From assembly GCA_913057945.1 (NCBI GenBank), contig CAJXOF010000002.1, positions 62,001 to 126,000 of the forward strand: DNA of 64,000 nucleotides, written 5' to 3'. The position numbers were made by a program, and so were the translations under genes. Shown here piece by piece: positions 9,029 to 17,709 of the stretch. Position 1 is the first letter of the stretch, and every line of letters starts with the position of its first letter. Below the pieces are notes generated by a model. That model had not been told where the DNA came from, searched no databases, and worked only from the letters and a program-made list of their open reading frames with translations. The stretch is from an uncultured Hyphomonadaceae bacterium (GTDB lineage: Bacteria > Pseudomonadota > Alphaproteobacteria > Caulobacterales > Hyphomonadaceae).

Positions 9029-10861
9029 ATGGCCGATACCGACAGCTCCTACACAGAAGACCGCCGCGCAACAGAACCAGCAGGCGGCGAAGCGATCAAC
9101 CGCCCGAAGGCAAAGTCCCTGAAACCGCTGGCCCTGTTGATGCCCTATGTGGCCCGCAACTGGGGGACCGTGTTGGTCGCATTGGTGTTCCTGGTGCTCG
9201 CAGCCGCCGTCAGCCTGGCCATTCCGCTGCTGCTCGGCAGCGCGGCAGATGCGGGCCAGGCGGCGCGGGGCAGCGCCGAGGAATTGCTGGCGCTGGTCGA
9301 CCGCGCGTTTCTCTGGGTGGCGCTGGCTGCCATCCTGTCCGGGGTGCTCGGGGCGATCCGGTTCTATTTCGTCTCCCGCTTCGGCGAGCGGATCGCGGCC
9401 GACCTCCGCAAGGACCTTTATGCGCACCTGCTCAAGCTCTCGCCGCGCTATCACTCACAAATGCGCTCAGGGGAGGCGGTCTCACGCCTGACGGCAGACA
9501 TCACCCTGATCGAGACCTTCCTTGGTTCGTCGGCCTCGCTGGCCGCCCGGACGCTGCTGACCACCACGGGCGCGCTGACCATGATGTTGGTCGTGAACTG
9601 GAAGCTCGGTCTCACCTTGCTTGCCATGTTGCCGGTGGCGGTCCTTCCGGTCATGGCGATTGGCAGGGTGATCCGGAAGATGTCGAACCGGGCGCAGTCA
9701 CGGCTTGCGGATGCGGGAGCAGAAGCGGCCGAGGCGCTGGACGCAATCGAACTGGTCCAGGCCTATAATCGCGAGCAGAGCCGGCTTGGCGCGTTCACTG
9801 AAGCGGTCGAGGCGACATTTGATGCCGCGATGCGCCGGATCGGGGCGCGGTCCCTGATGATCGTGCTCGTGTCTGTCCTGCTGTTTGGTGGCTTTGTGGG
9901 CGTGCTCTGGATGGGCGCGCGGGCCGTGGCGACCGGGTCGATGAGCTTTGGCGATCTCGCCTCCATGGTGCTCTACGCGCTTTATGCCGGATCAGGCTTT
10001 GGCATGCTGGCGGAAGTCTATGGCGAAGTGATGCGCGCGGCCGGTGCCGCAGATCGCGCAGCCGAAGTGCTGAACGCCGAACCTGAAATTACGGCGCCAG
10101 AGCATCCGGTGGCCCTGCCGGGCAAGGTGACCGGCGCGCTCGCCTTCGACGATGTCACCTTCCGCTATGGGGGCGAAGCGGTCTCGGCGCTCGACCATTT
10201 CTCGCTGTCCGTGAAACCCGGCGAGTTCGTGGCCCTGGTGGGCCCGAGCGGCGCGGGCAAGACCACCGTCTTCCGTCTGGCCCTGCGCCTGTTCGATGTG
10301 CCCTCGGGCGCAGTCACGCTGGACGGGGTTTCCGCCATGCAGGCCGACCCGCGCGACTGGCGCCAGCAATTTGCCTATGCGCCACAGGAATCGGCGTTGT
10401 TCACCGGTACGGCGGCGCAGAATATCGGCTTTGGCACGGACAATCCGGACGCGGCATTGCTGGAACAGGCGGCGCGCATGGCCGAGGCGTTCGATTTCCT
10501 TGCGGAGAAGGATGGGCTGGCCACGGATCTCGGCCAGAAGGGGCGCAGCCTGTCCGGCGGTCAGCGCCAGAGGATCGCGCTCGCGCGGGCCCTCGTGCGC
10601 GATGCGCCGGTGCTCCTGCTGGACGAAGCGACCTCTGCGCTCGATTCCGAGAGCGAAGCCGCCGTGCGCCGGGCCATTTCAAACGCTGCCGAGGGCCGCA
10701 CGACGCTGGTCATCGCGCACCGCCTGTCCACGGTGCGCCGGGCCGACCGGATCATCGTGATGGAACATGGCCGCATCGTCGAGGAAGGCAATCACGAGGA
10801 ACTCGTGGCCAAAGGCGGCCTCTATGCCCGCCTCGCCGAATTGCAGTTTGCGGAAGGCTAG
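9029..10861 (+). CDS. MsbA-like ABC exporter (fused permease and ATPase)
   Basis: A 610-residue half-transporter. Residues about 30-325 hold six membrane helices of the type I exporter fold. The C-terminal ATPase has Walker A GPSGAGKTT (near 410), the signature LSGGQRQRIALARAL (near 515), Walker B VLLLDEATSALD and an H-loop IAHRLST. The half-transporter would work as a dimer. Its fold and size fit the MsbA-related alphaproteobacterial subgroup (TIGR02204), which is often next to rpmE. The exported substrate is unknown; a lipid or hydrophobic compound is the family-based guess. The first 30 residues are hydrophilic and cytoplasmic. Confidence 0.92.
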   Translation: MADTDSSYTEDRRATEPAGGEAINRPKAKSLKPLALLMPYVARNWGTVLVALVFLVLAAAVSLAIPLLLGSAADAGQAARGSAEELLALVDRAFLWVALAAILSGVLGAIRFYFVSRFGERIAADLRKDLYAHLLKLSPRYHSQMRSGEAVSRLTADITLIETFLGSSASLAARTLLTTTGALTMMLVVNWKLGLTLLAMLPVAVLPVMAIGRVIRKMSNRAQSRLADAGAEAAEALDAIELVQAYNREQSRLGAFTEAVEATFDAAMRRIGARSLMIVLVSVLLFGGFVGVLWMGARAVATGSMSFGDLASMVLYALYAGSGFGMLAEVYGEVMRAAGAADRAAEVLNAEPEITAPEHPVALPGKVTGALAFDDVTFRYGGEAVSALDHFSLSVKPGEFVALVGPSGAGKTTVFRLALRLFDVPSGAVTLDGVSAMQADPRDWRQQFAYAPQESALFTGTAAQNIGFGTDNPDAALLEQAARMAEAFDFLAEKDGLATDLGQKGRSLSGGQRQRIALARALVRDAPVLLLDEATSALDSESEAAVRRAISNAAEGRTTLVIAHRLSTVRRADRIIVMEHGRIVEEGNHEELVAKGGLYARLAELQFAEG

Positions 10862-10863
10862 GC

Positions 10864-11022
10864 CTATTTCCTGCGGAGTTTCTTGAGCTTTCCGTCAATC
10901 GTGAAGGCGAAGGCCAGCGACAGGACCAATGGCACCCAGATAGGTAGCTCTCCCAGTCCCGGCGCATTGAGCGCCGCCGCGAGATGATCGTCTACGCACC
11001 ACCACAACAGCCATAACCACAT
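10864..11022 (-). CDS. Small single-span membrane protein (52 aa)
   Basis: A 52-residue reading frame with ATG at 11022 and TAG at 10864. It starts MWLWLLWWCVDDHL, has a hydrophobic stretch around residues 28-41 (WVPLVLSLAFAF), and ends in a basic tail (KLKKLRRK), which predicts a cytoplasmic C-terminus. GAAGGGA lies 8 bases upstream of the ATG, good support for translation. It abuts the ABC exporter end to end (2 bases apart, convergent) and lies downstream of the monooxygenase gene on the same strand. No family recognised. Confidence 0.6.
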   Translation of the reverse strand: MWLWLLWWCVDDHLAAALNAPGLGELPIWVPLVLSLAFAFTIDGKLKKLRRK

Positions 11023-11093
11023 ATCCGTATTCCCTTCATCAAGCCCCTACGTCTTGAATATAGGGAGCTCGATGACGGAAATACAGGAAAACG

Positions 11094-12590
11094 CTATTCG
11101 GCGGCCTGAAGGGCAGGCCGTTTGCTTTCAGCCTCTTCGGCTTTCGTGAAATCCATCACGCCATCAGCGATTGGGCCCCGGCGCAGATTCTTGACGTCCG
11201 CGCTATAGTTCTGGTTCAGCTTCCACGGTTTCTCGGTGTGCTGACGGGGGAACTGGTCCATGACACGCTGGAAATAGCCGGAGGAGAAGTCCACGAATGG
11301 CTCGGTCTGGTTGGGATACTGCTCCAGTTTCGGCATGGCCGAGGTGTAGCCATGCTGGTCCATATAGTTCAGCAGGCGGCAGACATATTCAGACGTCAGG
11401 TCAGCCTTCAATGTCCAGGAGGCATTGGTATAGCCGAAGGTGACCGCCAAATTCGGCATGTTGGACAGCATTACGCCCTTGTAGTTCAGGAGGCGTCCGG
11501 CGTCTGTCTTGGTTCCATCAACGGAGACATCGACCCCATTCATGAACTGCAATTGCAGGCCGGTCGCGGTGACGACGATGTCTGCTCCGATCTCCTTGCC
11601 GGATTTCAGCTTGATGCCATTGGCCGTGAACGTCTCGATATGGTCAGTCTCGACACTGGCCTTGCCGGTCTTCAGCGCATTGAAGAGGTCGGAATCCGGC
11701 ACAAGACACAGGCGCTGTTCCCACGGATTGTAGGCGGGGTTGAAATGGGTCTCGACCGGATAGTCGGGGCCGAGCTCTTCCTTGACCATGCCGATCAGGC
11801 GTTCGCGGGCCTTGTCGGGATTGGCGCGGGTCTTCTTGAAGAAGAATTGCTGCAGCAGGACGTTCCGCCAGCGGATGAAGGAATAGGCCCAGCTGTCGGG
11901 CAGCACCTTGCGCAGGAAATTGGCGAATTTGTCAACCGCGGGGCGCGACACGACATAGGTCGGCGACCGCTGGAGCATGGTCACATGCATAGCCTTGTCG
12001 GTCATGGCCGGGACCAAGGTCATGGCGGTAGCGCCGGAGCCAATGATGACTACCTTCTTACCAGTATAGTCGAGGTCTTCCGGCCAATGCTGGGGATGGA
12101 TGAACTGGCCCTTGAAGGCGTCTTCGCCCGGAAAGTCCGGTCGGTAGCCCTCATCATAGCGGTAATAGCCGCCGCACATGAACAGGAAGCGGCACGTTGT
12201 GACACTGCGCGCGCCGTACTCGTCCTCATGCGTCACATGCCAGGCCTGGTCGGGCGTGGACCAATCGGCCGCGACGATGGTCGTGTTGAACCGGATATGC
12301 GGGGTAATGCCGTGTTCGTCGGCGGTGTCCTCGACATATTTCCGGATCGATGGCCCGTCCGCGATGGCCTTGGCCTCGGTCCAGGGTTTGAAATTATAGC
12401 CGAGCGTATGCATGTCGCTGTCAGAGCGGATGCCCGGATAGCGGAACAAATCCCATGTGCCGCCAATGGCGCTGCGCTGCTCGAAAATCTGATAGCCGAT
12501 GCCTGGGCATTTCTTTCCAAGATGCACGGCGGCGCCGATGCCGGAAAGGCCCGCCCCAATGATTAGAACGTCCGTATCGGTAAGTGTCAT
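11094..12590 (-). CDS. Flavin-containing monooxygenase, Baeyer-Villiger type
   Basis: A 498-residue FAD/NADPH enzyme. The N-terminal FAD site is IIGAGLSGIGAA, the NADPH site is VVIIGSGATAM near residue 185, and between them FKGQFIHPQHWP matches the FxGxxxHxxxW(P/D) fingerprint that separates Baeyer-Villiger monooxygenases and relatives from other flavoproteins. FRYPGIRSDSDMHTLGY is also typical of this group. It would insert one oxygen from O2 into a ketone or oxidise a heteroatom; the substrate is unknown. It is a single-gene unit, probably with its own promoter, and an imperfect inverted repeat lies in the upstream gap (12607-12631). Confidence 0.92.
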   Translation of the reverse strand: MTLTDTDVLIIGAGLSGIGAAVHLGKKCPGIGYQIFEQRSAIGGTWDLFRYPGIRSDSDMHTLGYNFKPWTEAKAIADGPSIRKYVEDTADEHGITPHIRFNTTIVAADWSTPDQAWHVTHEDEYGARSVTTCRFLFMCGGYYRYDEGYRPDFPGEDAFKGQFIHPQHWPEDLDYTGKKVVIIGSGATAMTLVPAMTDKAMHVTMLQRSPTYVVSRPAVDKFANFLRKVLPDSWAYSFIRWRNVLLQQFFFKKTRANPDKARERLIGMVKEELGPDYPVETHFNPAYNPWEQRLCLVPDSDLFNALKTGKASVETDHIETFTANGIKLKSGKEIGADIVVTATGLQLQFMNGVDVSVDGTKTDAGRLLNYKGVMLSNMPNLAVTFGYTNASWTLKADLTSEYVCRLLNYMDQHGYTSAMPKLEQYPNQTEPFVDFSSGYFQRVMDQFPRQHTEKPWKLNQNYSADVKNLRRGPIADGVMDFTKAEEAESKRPALQAAE

Positions 12591-12606
12591 GATTGTTTCC
12601 TGCCCA

Positions 12607-12631
12607 TTTTTGAGCCTATAAGGCCAAAAAA
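12607..12631. repeat. Imperfect inverted repeat upstream of monooxygenase gene
   Basis: TTTTTGAGCC and GGCCAAAAAA flank a 5-base TATAA centre, matching at 8 of 10 positions. It lies 17-41 bases before the monooxygenase ATG and could be an operator overlapping the promoter. No regulator gene is adjacent. Confidence 0.35.
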
Positions 12632-12688
12632 TGACGCAGGTGTCACGGGCTTTCTGGGTCGGCCTGGCCTTGCCGCGAGGGAAGGGGG

Positions 12689-13507
12689 TCAGTCGGCCTT
12701 GCGTGTAAAGGCTGCTGCGTGGCGCAGCTGCTTCTCGATCAGCGGGTGCAGCTCTTCATTGGCTGCGAGGACAGACCCGGACTGCATCATGTCGCCGCCA
12801 TCGATTTCGGCCACGGTGCCGCCCGCTTCGCGCACAAGGACGATGCCCGCCGCGATGTCCCACGGCTTCAGGCCGCGTTCCCAGAATCCGTCAAATCGTC
12901 CGGCCGCCACATAAGCAAGGTCCAGTGCGGCCGAGCCATACCGGCGGATGCCGGCGCAAGCGGGCGTCATGGCTAGCATTTCGCGCGCGAAATTCACGTG
13001 CATCTCTTCCGACTTGCCATGCCAGGGCGTGCCGGTGGCAATCACCGCTTCATTGAGACGGCTGCGGGCGGCCACGCGCAGCTTGCGATTTTCCAGCCAG
13101 GCGCCGCGGCCCGTTTCGGCCCAGAAGATCTCGTTCTTGGCCACGTCATAGACGACGCCGGTCAGCAGCTTGCCTTCGCGCTCCAGCGCGATGGAAACCG
13201 AATAGTGCGGCTGGCCATGCAGGAAGTTCAGTGTGCCATCGAGCGGATCGACGATGAATTTGTTCGACTTGTCGGTACCTTCGACAATGCCGCGCTCTTC
13301 CATGACAAAGCCATAGCCGGGCCGCGCCTTGGCGAGGGAAGTATAGATGATCTCTTCGGCACGATGGTCAGCGTTCGAGACGAAATCTGCCGGGCCTTTC
13401 TTGGAGACCTGCAGGTTTTCGACTTCGCCGAAATCGCGGGCGAGCGACCGGCCGGCTGCGCGCGCGGCGGCGATCATGACGGTGCCGACGGGGGAGGGTT
13501 TGGACAT
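12689..13507 (-). CDS. suhB: Inositol monophosphatase family protein (SuhB-like)
   Basis: A 272-residue magnesium-dependent phosphatase of the inositol monophosphatase family. VMEERG gives the first metal-binding glutamate, FIVDPLDGTLNFLHG the metal and phosphate-binding signature 1, and KPWDIAAGIVLVREAGG signature 2 near the C-terminus. Members dephosphorylate inositol-1-phosphate or related sugar phosphates, and SuhB also associates with rRNA transcription in E. coli; which role applies here is not visible. It starts 8 bases after the efp stop, so the two are almost certainly cotranscribed, an arrangement common in alphaproteobacteria. Confidence 0.92.
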   Translation of the reverse strand: MSKPSPVGTVMIAAARAAGRSLARDFGEVENLQVSKKGPADFVSNADHRAEEIIYTSLAKARPGYGFVMEERGIVEGTDKSNKFIVDPLDGTLNFLHGQPHYSVSIALEREGKLLTGVVYDVAKNEIFWAETGRGAWLENRKLRVAARSRLNEAVIATGTPWHGKSEEMHVNFAREMLAMTPACAGIRRYGSAALDLAYVAAGRFDGFWERGLKPWDIAAGIVLVREAGGTVAEIDGGDMMQSGSVLAANEELHPLIEKQLRHAAAFTRKAD

Positions 13508-13515
13508 GGGAGTTC

Positions 13516-14082
13516 CTAGTCGGAGCGACGGAGATAAGTGGAGTCAGCGGTCTGCACGACGATCCGCTCGCCGGGGCCGACGAAAGGCGGAACCATGACG
13601 CGGACACCGCCGTCACAGATTGCTGGCTTGAAGCTGTTGGCGGCTGTCTGGCCTTTCACGACCGGCTCGGTCTCCTGGACTTCCAGGATCACCTGTTCCG
13701 GTAGGTCCACGCCAATTGGCGTTTCGCCATAGAATTCGATGGAGACGGTCATGCCATCCTGCAGGAAGGCGCCCTGGTCGCCGATGAAGTCCCGCTGGAT
13801 CGCGATCTGCTCGAAGCTTTCCTGGTCCATGAAGGTGAAAGCGTCATCATCCGCGAACAGGAATTGATGGTCTTTCTGTTCCAGACGAACCTTCTCAACG
13901 GTCTCGGACGAGCGGAAACGGACGTTCGATTTCGAGCCGTTCAGCAGGTTGCGCAGTTCGACCTGATTGAACGCGCCGCCCTTGCCGGGCTTCACCGAAG
14001 CCGTCTTCAAGGCGCGCCAGACCGTGCCGTCATGCTCGATGACGTTGCCGGGCTTGATTTCATTGCCATTGATCTTGACCAT
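13516..14082 (-). CDS. efp: Translation elongation factor P
   Basis: A 188-residue factor that relieves ribosome stalling at proline runs. The start at [12 protein letters not shown] (ATG 14082, AAAGGA upstream) aligns with EF-P; the frame stays open a further 56 codons upstream but that part overlaps the thiE end and does not resemble EF-P. The loop KPGKGGAF places a lysine at position 34, the residue beta-lysylated by EpmA/EpmB in E. coli; whether it is modified here cannot be told. The three-domain length is complete, with the C-terminal segment ending YLRRSD. It heads an efp-IMPase unit. Confidence 0.97.
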   Translation of the reverse strand: MVKINGNEIKPGNVIEHDGTVWRALKTASVKPGKGGAFNQVELRNLLNGSKSNVRFRSSETVEKVRLEQKDHQFLFADDDAFTFMDQESFEQIAIQRDFIGDQGAFLQDGMTVSIEFYGETPIGVDLPEQVILEVQETEPVVKGQTAANSFKPAICDGGVRVMVPPFVGPGERIVVQTADSTYLRRSD

Positions 14083-14200
14083 TGGGGCGTGTCCTTTTGA
14101 AGGTTTGGCGGGGGCGTAAGCCCTTGGCCTGAAACGGTCAAGCGGGCGGAGTGTTAATGCAGGCGCAACCGCGGCGGGGATTTGCAGTTCCCGTGCATGC

Positions 14201-14881
14201 TCAGGCGCCTGCCTGCTCCAGCCGGTCCAGCAGGGCGTTGAATTCCGCAATCGCGAGGGGCGCCCCTTTCGGGTGGTTCCAGACGCCGGACGAAACGGCG
14301 AGGAAATCGGCGCCGGCGACGATCAGCGGTTCGGCATTCTCAACTGTGATACCGCCAATCGCCACGCAGGGCACTTCCATGCTCTCCTGCCAGATTTCAA
14401 GCAGTTCGGGCGACGCTTCGACCGTGTCTTCCTTGGTGCCGGTCGGGTAGAAAGCGCCAAAGGCGACATAGTCCGCGCCCGCTTCGCAGGCCTGCATGGC
14501 GGTGTGACGGGAATTCTTGGCGGTCGCGCCGACGATCATGTCCGGGCCGACCATCTCGCGGGCCTGTTTGACCGATTTGTCCTCAAGGCCGACATGGACC
14601 CCATCCGCGCCAAGCTCCACGGCGAGGTCCGGGCTGTCATTGATGAGGACGGCGACGCCATAAGCCTGCGCCATTTCTGTGACCGCTGCGCCGACCGCGC
14701 GGGTGGCGTCGGCATCGATCTTGCCGGTGTCAGTCTTCAGGCGCAGTTGGAGACAGGCGACATCGCCCGCTGACAAAGCCGTTTCCAACAGGGCGGCGAA
14801 GCCCTCCACATCCTCGATGCGGGGCGGCGTGATCAGGTAAAGCCGCGTGCGCGGGCGGACATAGTCTTTGGTCTTGCTCAT
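14201..14881 (-). CDS. thiE: Thiamine-phosphate synthase family protein
   Basis: A 226-residue TIM-barrel protein. The start at MSKTKDY (ATG 14881) avoids a hypothetical 41-codon extension that overlaps the DUF1272 gene. [25 protein letters not shown] and CVAIGGIT correspond to the magnesium, pyrophosphate and phosphate-binding loops of ThiE, which joins HMP-pyrophosphate and thiazole phosphate to thiamine phosphate. The usual Q-x-R-(E/D)-K loop reads LQLRLK, so the acidic residue is replaced by leucine; the protein may be a diverged ThiE or a relative. It lies 26 bases downstream of the DUF1272 gene. No TPP riboswitch is seen upstream. Confidence 0.82.
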   Translation of the reverse strand: MSKTKDYVRPRTRLYLITPPRIEDVEGFAALLETALSAGDVACLQLRLKTDTGKIDADATRAVGAAVTEMAQAYGVAVLINDSPDLAVELGADGVHVGLEDKSVKQAREMVGPDMIVGATAKNSRHTAMQACEAGADYVAFGAFYPTGTKEDTVEASPELLEIWQESMEVPCVAIGGITVENAEPLIVAGADFLAVSSGVWNHPKGAPLAIAEFNALLDRLEQAGA

Positions 14882-14907
14882 GCGGCGCGCTATAGCGCAG
14901 GGTACGC

Positions 14908-15141
14908 CTAGCCGGAAGCCTTCAAAACCCGTTGCGTGCTGGCCGGATAGGCGTCGAGCGGCTTGCCGCGCCGCATCGGCCGGGGCTCGAGGTCGCCGCC
15001 GCAATTCGGGCAGCGACCCTCCAGGGGGCCATCCATGCAGTCAGAGCAGAAGGTGCATTCGAAGGAGCAGATAAAAGCCCCGACCTCGTCGGCCGGGAGG
15101 TCCGTATCGCATTGCTCGCAATTGGGGCGCATTTCCAGCAT
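14908..15141 (-). CDS. DUF1272 family zinc-binding protein
   Basis: A 77-residue protein starting MLEMRPNCEQCDTDLP, with further cysteines in ICSFECTFCSDC and GRCPNCGG. The spacing of four CxxC-type pairs is that of the DUF1272 family, small predicted zinc-binding proteins of unknown role. The C-terminal 20 residues are not conserved in the family as I know it. It is placed directly upstream of thiE on the same strand, 26 bases apart, and downstream of the aldolase terminator. Confidence 0.85.
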   Translation of the reverse strand: MLEMRPNCEQCDTDLPADEVGAFICSFECTFCSDCMDGPLEGRCPNCGGDLEPRPMRRGKPLDAYPASTQRVLKASG

Positions 15142-15175
15142 GGACAGACCCTACACGGATTTTGTGACAGGCACA

Positions 15176-15204
15176 AAAAAGGCGGCCCGTGCGGAGCCGC
15201 CTTT
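15176..15204 (-). terminator. Intrinsic terminator after class I aldolase gene
   Basis: A perfect 9-base-pair hairpin (AAAGGCGGC with GCCGCCTTT) is followed on the minus strand by six T residues. It lies just past the aldolase stop and separates that gene from DUF1272-thiE. Confidence 0.85.
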
Positions 15205-15227
15205 CGAGATCAGGAAGGGGAGCCGGC

Positions 15228-16121
15228 TTAGCCCGCCTTCGAGGCCTGGTAGATTCCGTCGATCGTGGCGGCGAGAGTCGTGTTGAATTCCTCGTCGCTC
15301 TGGCCAGCCGAGAGGCCTTCGGTCAGGGCGCGGGAAAAGCTGGCGATCATGCCGGTGTTCTGGGCAAGCTTGCCGCAGGCATCTTCGCGGGCATAGCCGC
15401 CCGACAGCGCCACGACGCGCATGACACGCGGATGGTCGACAAGGGATTTGTACTGGTTCGCCTGGGTCGGCAGGGAGAGTTTCAGCATCACCTGCTTGTC
15501 ACCGCCCAGCGCGTCGAGCTGCTTGGTGATCTCGGCAAGGAGGATGTCTTCGGCCTCGGCCTTGTCGGCGATGGTAATGGTCACTTCCGGCTCGATGATG
15601 GGCATCAGGCCGTGGCCCAGGATCTGGCGGCCGACATCGAATTGCTGCGCCACGATGGCGGCGATGCCTTGCGGATTGGCGGCATGGATGACTGAGCGCA
15701 TCTTGGTGCCGAAGATGCCCTTGGAAACGGCGCGCTCCAGCAGATGGTCGAGATCCGGCATCGGTTTCATCAACTGGACGCCATCGGCTTCATCGGCGAG
15801 GCCCTTGTCGACTTTCAGGAAAGGGACGACTTGATGTTCGTGCCAGAGATATTCAGCCGTCGGCGTGCCGTCGACTTCGCCGTCCATGGTGCGTTCGAAC
15901 AGGATCGCGCCGATGACTTTCTCGCCATTGAAGGCGGGGGCCTTGATAATGCGCGCGCGCATCTCGTGGATCAGGCCGAACATTTCCTCGTCATTGGAAT
16001 AGGCGTCTTCATTCACGCCATAGAGGCGCAGGGCTTTCGGCGTGGAGCCGCCGGATTGGTCAAGCGCGGCAATGAAGCCATTCTTCTCGGCAATCTGCCG
16101 GGCCATTTGTGGATTGGTCAT
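15228..16121 (-). CDS. fda: Class I fructose-bisphosphate aldolase
   Basis: A 297-residue Schiff-base aldolase that interconverts fructose-1,6-bisphosphate and two triose phosphates. FIAALDQSGGSTPKALRLYGV at the N-terminus, FLKVDKGLADE, the block GTKMRSVIHAANPQGI and VMLKLSLPTQANQY (probable Schiff-base lysine) match the metal-independent class I type well known in staphylococci. I chose the ATG at 16121 because the protein then begins MTNPQMARQ just ahead of the conserved block; the 45 extra upstream codons look non-coding. An intrinsic terminator follows. The same-strand neighbours upstream are pgk and gap, so three glycolytic/gluconeogenic genes cluster here. Confidence 0.93.
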   Translation of the reverse strand: MTNPQMARQIAEKNGFIAALDQSGGSTPKALRLYGVNEDAYSNDEEMFGLIHEMRARIIKAPAFNGEKVIGAILFERTMDGEVDGTPTAEYLWHEHQVVPFLKVDKGLADEADGVQLMKPMPDLDHLLERAVSKGIFGTKMRSVIHAANPQGIAAIVAQQFDVGRQILGHGLMPIIEPEVTITIADKAEAEDILLAEITKQLDALGGDKQVMLKLSLPTQANQYKSLVDHPRVMRVVALSGGYAREDACGKLAQNTGMIASFSRALTEGLSAGQSDEEFNTTLAATIDGIYQASKAG

Positions 16122-16419
16122 GATTTTACCGGGGAGTCCCTTGCATGCGTGGAATTTGCAAACTTTGCATTCAAGTACCGTGCCTGTCGGACGGGTCAAC
16201 CGGACAGCGGAGATTGTAATGGGCACGCTCGCATTCGCCCGATTAGCAGGCGGCACGGGGGATTCAGAGGGGGCGAGGTGCCAAAGCTGTGCACGATTCA
16301 GGGCCTGAAATCGATTTCACCAGACGCATCAAATTTTTCTGGCGCTCTGCAGCAGCGTTATGAGAACGTTGTCATTACGCTTGCCCTGCGCGATATGCCG
16401 CAGGCTGTCTCAAAAGAGA
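16122..16419. other. Intergenic region between pgk and the aldolase gene
   Basis: About 300 bases without a credible gene. It should hold the aldolase promoter. The only clear structure is the 13-base palindrome at 16157-16169 and nearby direct TTGCA copies; a weak inverted repeat (CCTGCG/CGCAGG) without a T run lies near 16384-16403. Confidence 0.5.
16157..16169. promoter_or_regulatory. Palindrome upstream of aldolase gene (possible operator)
   Basis: TGCAAACTTTGCA is a perfect odd-centred palindrome 36-48 bases upstream of the aldolase ATG. Another TTGCA lies at 16141. Position and symmetry suggest a regulator site; the regulator is unknown. Confidence 0.4.
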
Positions 16420-17616
16420 TCAGGCCTTGAGCGCTTCGACGCCGGGCAGGGGCTTGCCTTCCATCCACTCGAGGAAGGCGCCGCCAGCGGTTGAGACAAA
16501 GGTGAAGTCGCGGGCCGCATCGGCATGGTTGAGCGCTGCGACCGTATCGCCTCCGCCGGCCACGGCGATCAGCTTGCCCTGGCTGGCACGTATCCCGGCG
16601 GCCTGGGCTGCGGAAACGGTGGCCTTGTCAAACGGCGTCATCTCGAATGCGCCGAGCGGACCGTTCCAGACCAGGGTCTTCGATTTGCCCATCGCATCGA
16701 CCAAATGGGCGACCGTGACCATGCCTGCATCCAGGATCATCTCGTCGGCCGCAACCTCCTCCGGGGCGCAGGTGCGGTTTTCCGCATAAGCCGCGAAATC
16801 CTTCGCGACGACAACGTCCTTGGGCAGAAGGATTTCACACTTGTTCTTTTCTGCGATCTCCATGATTTCGCGCGCCGTATCGGCCAGATCATGCTCGCAA
16901 AGGGACTTGCCGACATCGATGCCCTGGGCGGCCAGGAATGTGTTGGCCATGCCGCCGCCAATGGCGAGGCGGTCCACCTTGGTGACGAGGTTCTTGAGCA
17001 AGTCGATCTTCGAGGAGACCTTGGCGCCGCCGACCACGGCGAGCACCGGGCGTTCCGGCGTGCCGAGGGCCTTGTCCAGTGCGTCCAACTCGGTTTCCAT
17101 GTTGATCCCGGCATAGGCTGGCAGCAGCGTCGCGAGGACAGCCGTCGAGACATGCTTGCGGTGCGCGGCAGAGAAGGCGTCATTGACGTAGATGTCGCCA
17201 AGCTCCGCGATCTCTTTCGCCAGCTCCAGGTCGCCTTTTTCCTCGCCGGCATAGAAGCGGGTATTCTCCAGCAGGATCACGCCGGCAGGGTCCAGTTGGG
17301 CGATGGCCTGTTTCACATGCTCGCCCTTGCAGTCGGCGATGAAGCTGACATTCGAGCCAAGGACCGTGGCGAAGGCACCCGCGATCGGCGCGAGGCTCAT
17401 GTCTGCAACGCGCTCGCCCTTGGGACGGCCGAAATGTGCGAGCAGGGCAACCTTGGCGCCCTGGGTCCGCAAGGTCTGGACCGTATCGATGGCGGCGCGC
17501 AGGCGCGTGTCATCGGTGACGAGGCCGTTTTCCATGGGGACGTTGAAGTCGACGCGGACGAGGGCGGTCTTGCCGGTCAGGTCGCCGGCATCGGCAAGGC
17601 GTTTGAAGCTGGACAT
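16420..17616 (-). CDS. pgk: Phosphoglycerate kinase
   Basis: A 398-residue glycolytic enzyme transferring phosphate between 1,3-bisphosphoglycerate and [12 protein letters not shown] near the N-terminus, HFGRPKG, and the C-terminal nucleotide loop [14 protein letters not shown] are diagnostic. The ATG at 17616 has a GGAGG site (CTGGAGGAAATCCC) at ideal spacing; the open frame extends nine codons upstream without support. It lies downstream of gap on the same strand with an intrinsic terminator between, so its expression probably depends on readthrough or a promoter in the 90-base gap. Confidence 0.97.
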   Translation of the reverse strand: MSSFKRLADAGDLTGKTALVRVDFNVPMENGLVTDDTRLRAAIDTVQTLRTQGAKVALLAHFGRPKGERVADMSLAPIAGAFATVLGSNVSFIADCKGEHVKQAIAQLDPAGVILLENTRFYAGEEKGDLELAKEIAELGDIYVNDAFSAAHRKHVSTAVLATLLPAYAGINMETELDALDKALGTPERPVLAVVGGAKVSSKIDLLKNLVTKVDRLAIGGGMANTFLAAQGIDVGKSLCEHDLADTAREIMEIAEKNKCEILLPKDVVVAKDFAAYAENRTCAPEEVAADEMILDAGMVTVAHLVDAMGKSKTLVWNGPLGAFEMTPFDKATVSAAQAAGIRASQGKLIAVAGGGDTVAALNHADAARDFTFVSTAGGAFLEWMEGKPLPGVEALKA

Positions 17617-17667
17617 GGGATTTCCTCCAGAATGCCCGGCCAATCGGGCGCGATGCGACAGGGAAAG

Positions 17668-17699
17668 AAAAAGAGCGCCTCCCGGTCAGAAGGCGCTCT
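17668..17699 (-). terminator. Intrinsic terminator between gap and pgk
   Basis: AGAGCGCCT pairs with AGGCGCTCT around a 10-base loop; on the minus strand it is followed by TTTTTC. It lies directly after the gap stop codon and may make transcription into pgk partial. Confidence 0.8.
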
Positions 17700-17709
17700 C
17701 GGAAGGGTC

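Noticed and set aside
14083..14250. N-terminal extension of efp
   Set aside because: The extra 56 codons overlap the thiE end and do not align with EF-P; a Shine-Dalgarno precedes the inner ATG.
14882..15227. TPP riboswitch upstream of thiE
   Set aside because: Space is filled by DUF1272 and an aldolase terminator; no thi-box sequence such as CTGAGA in the right context was seen.
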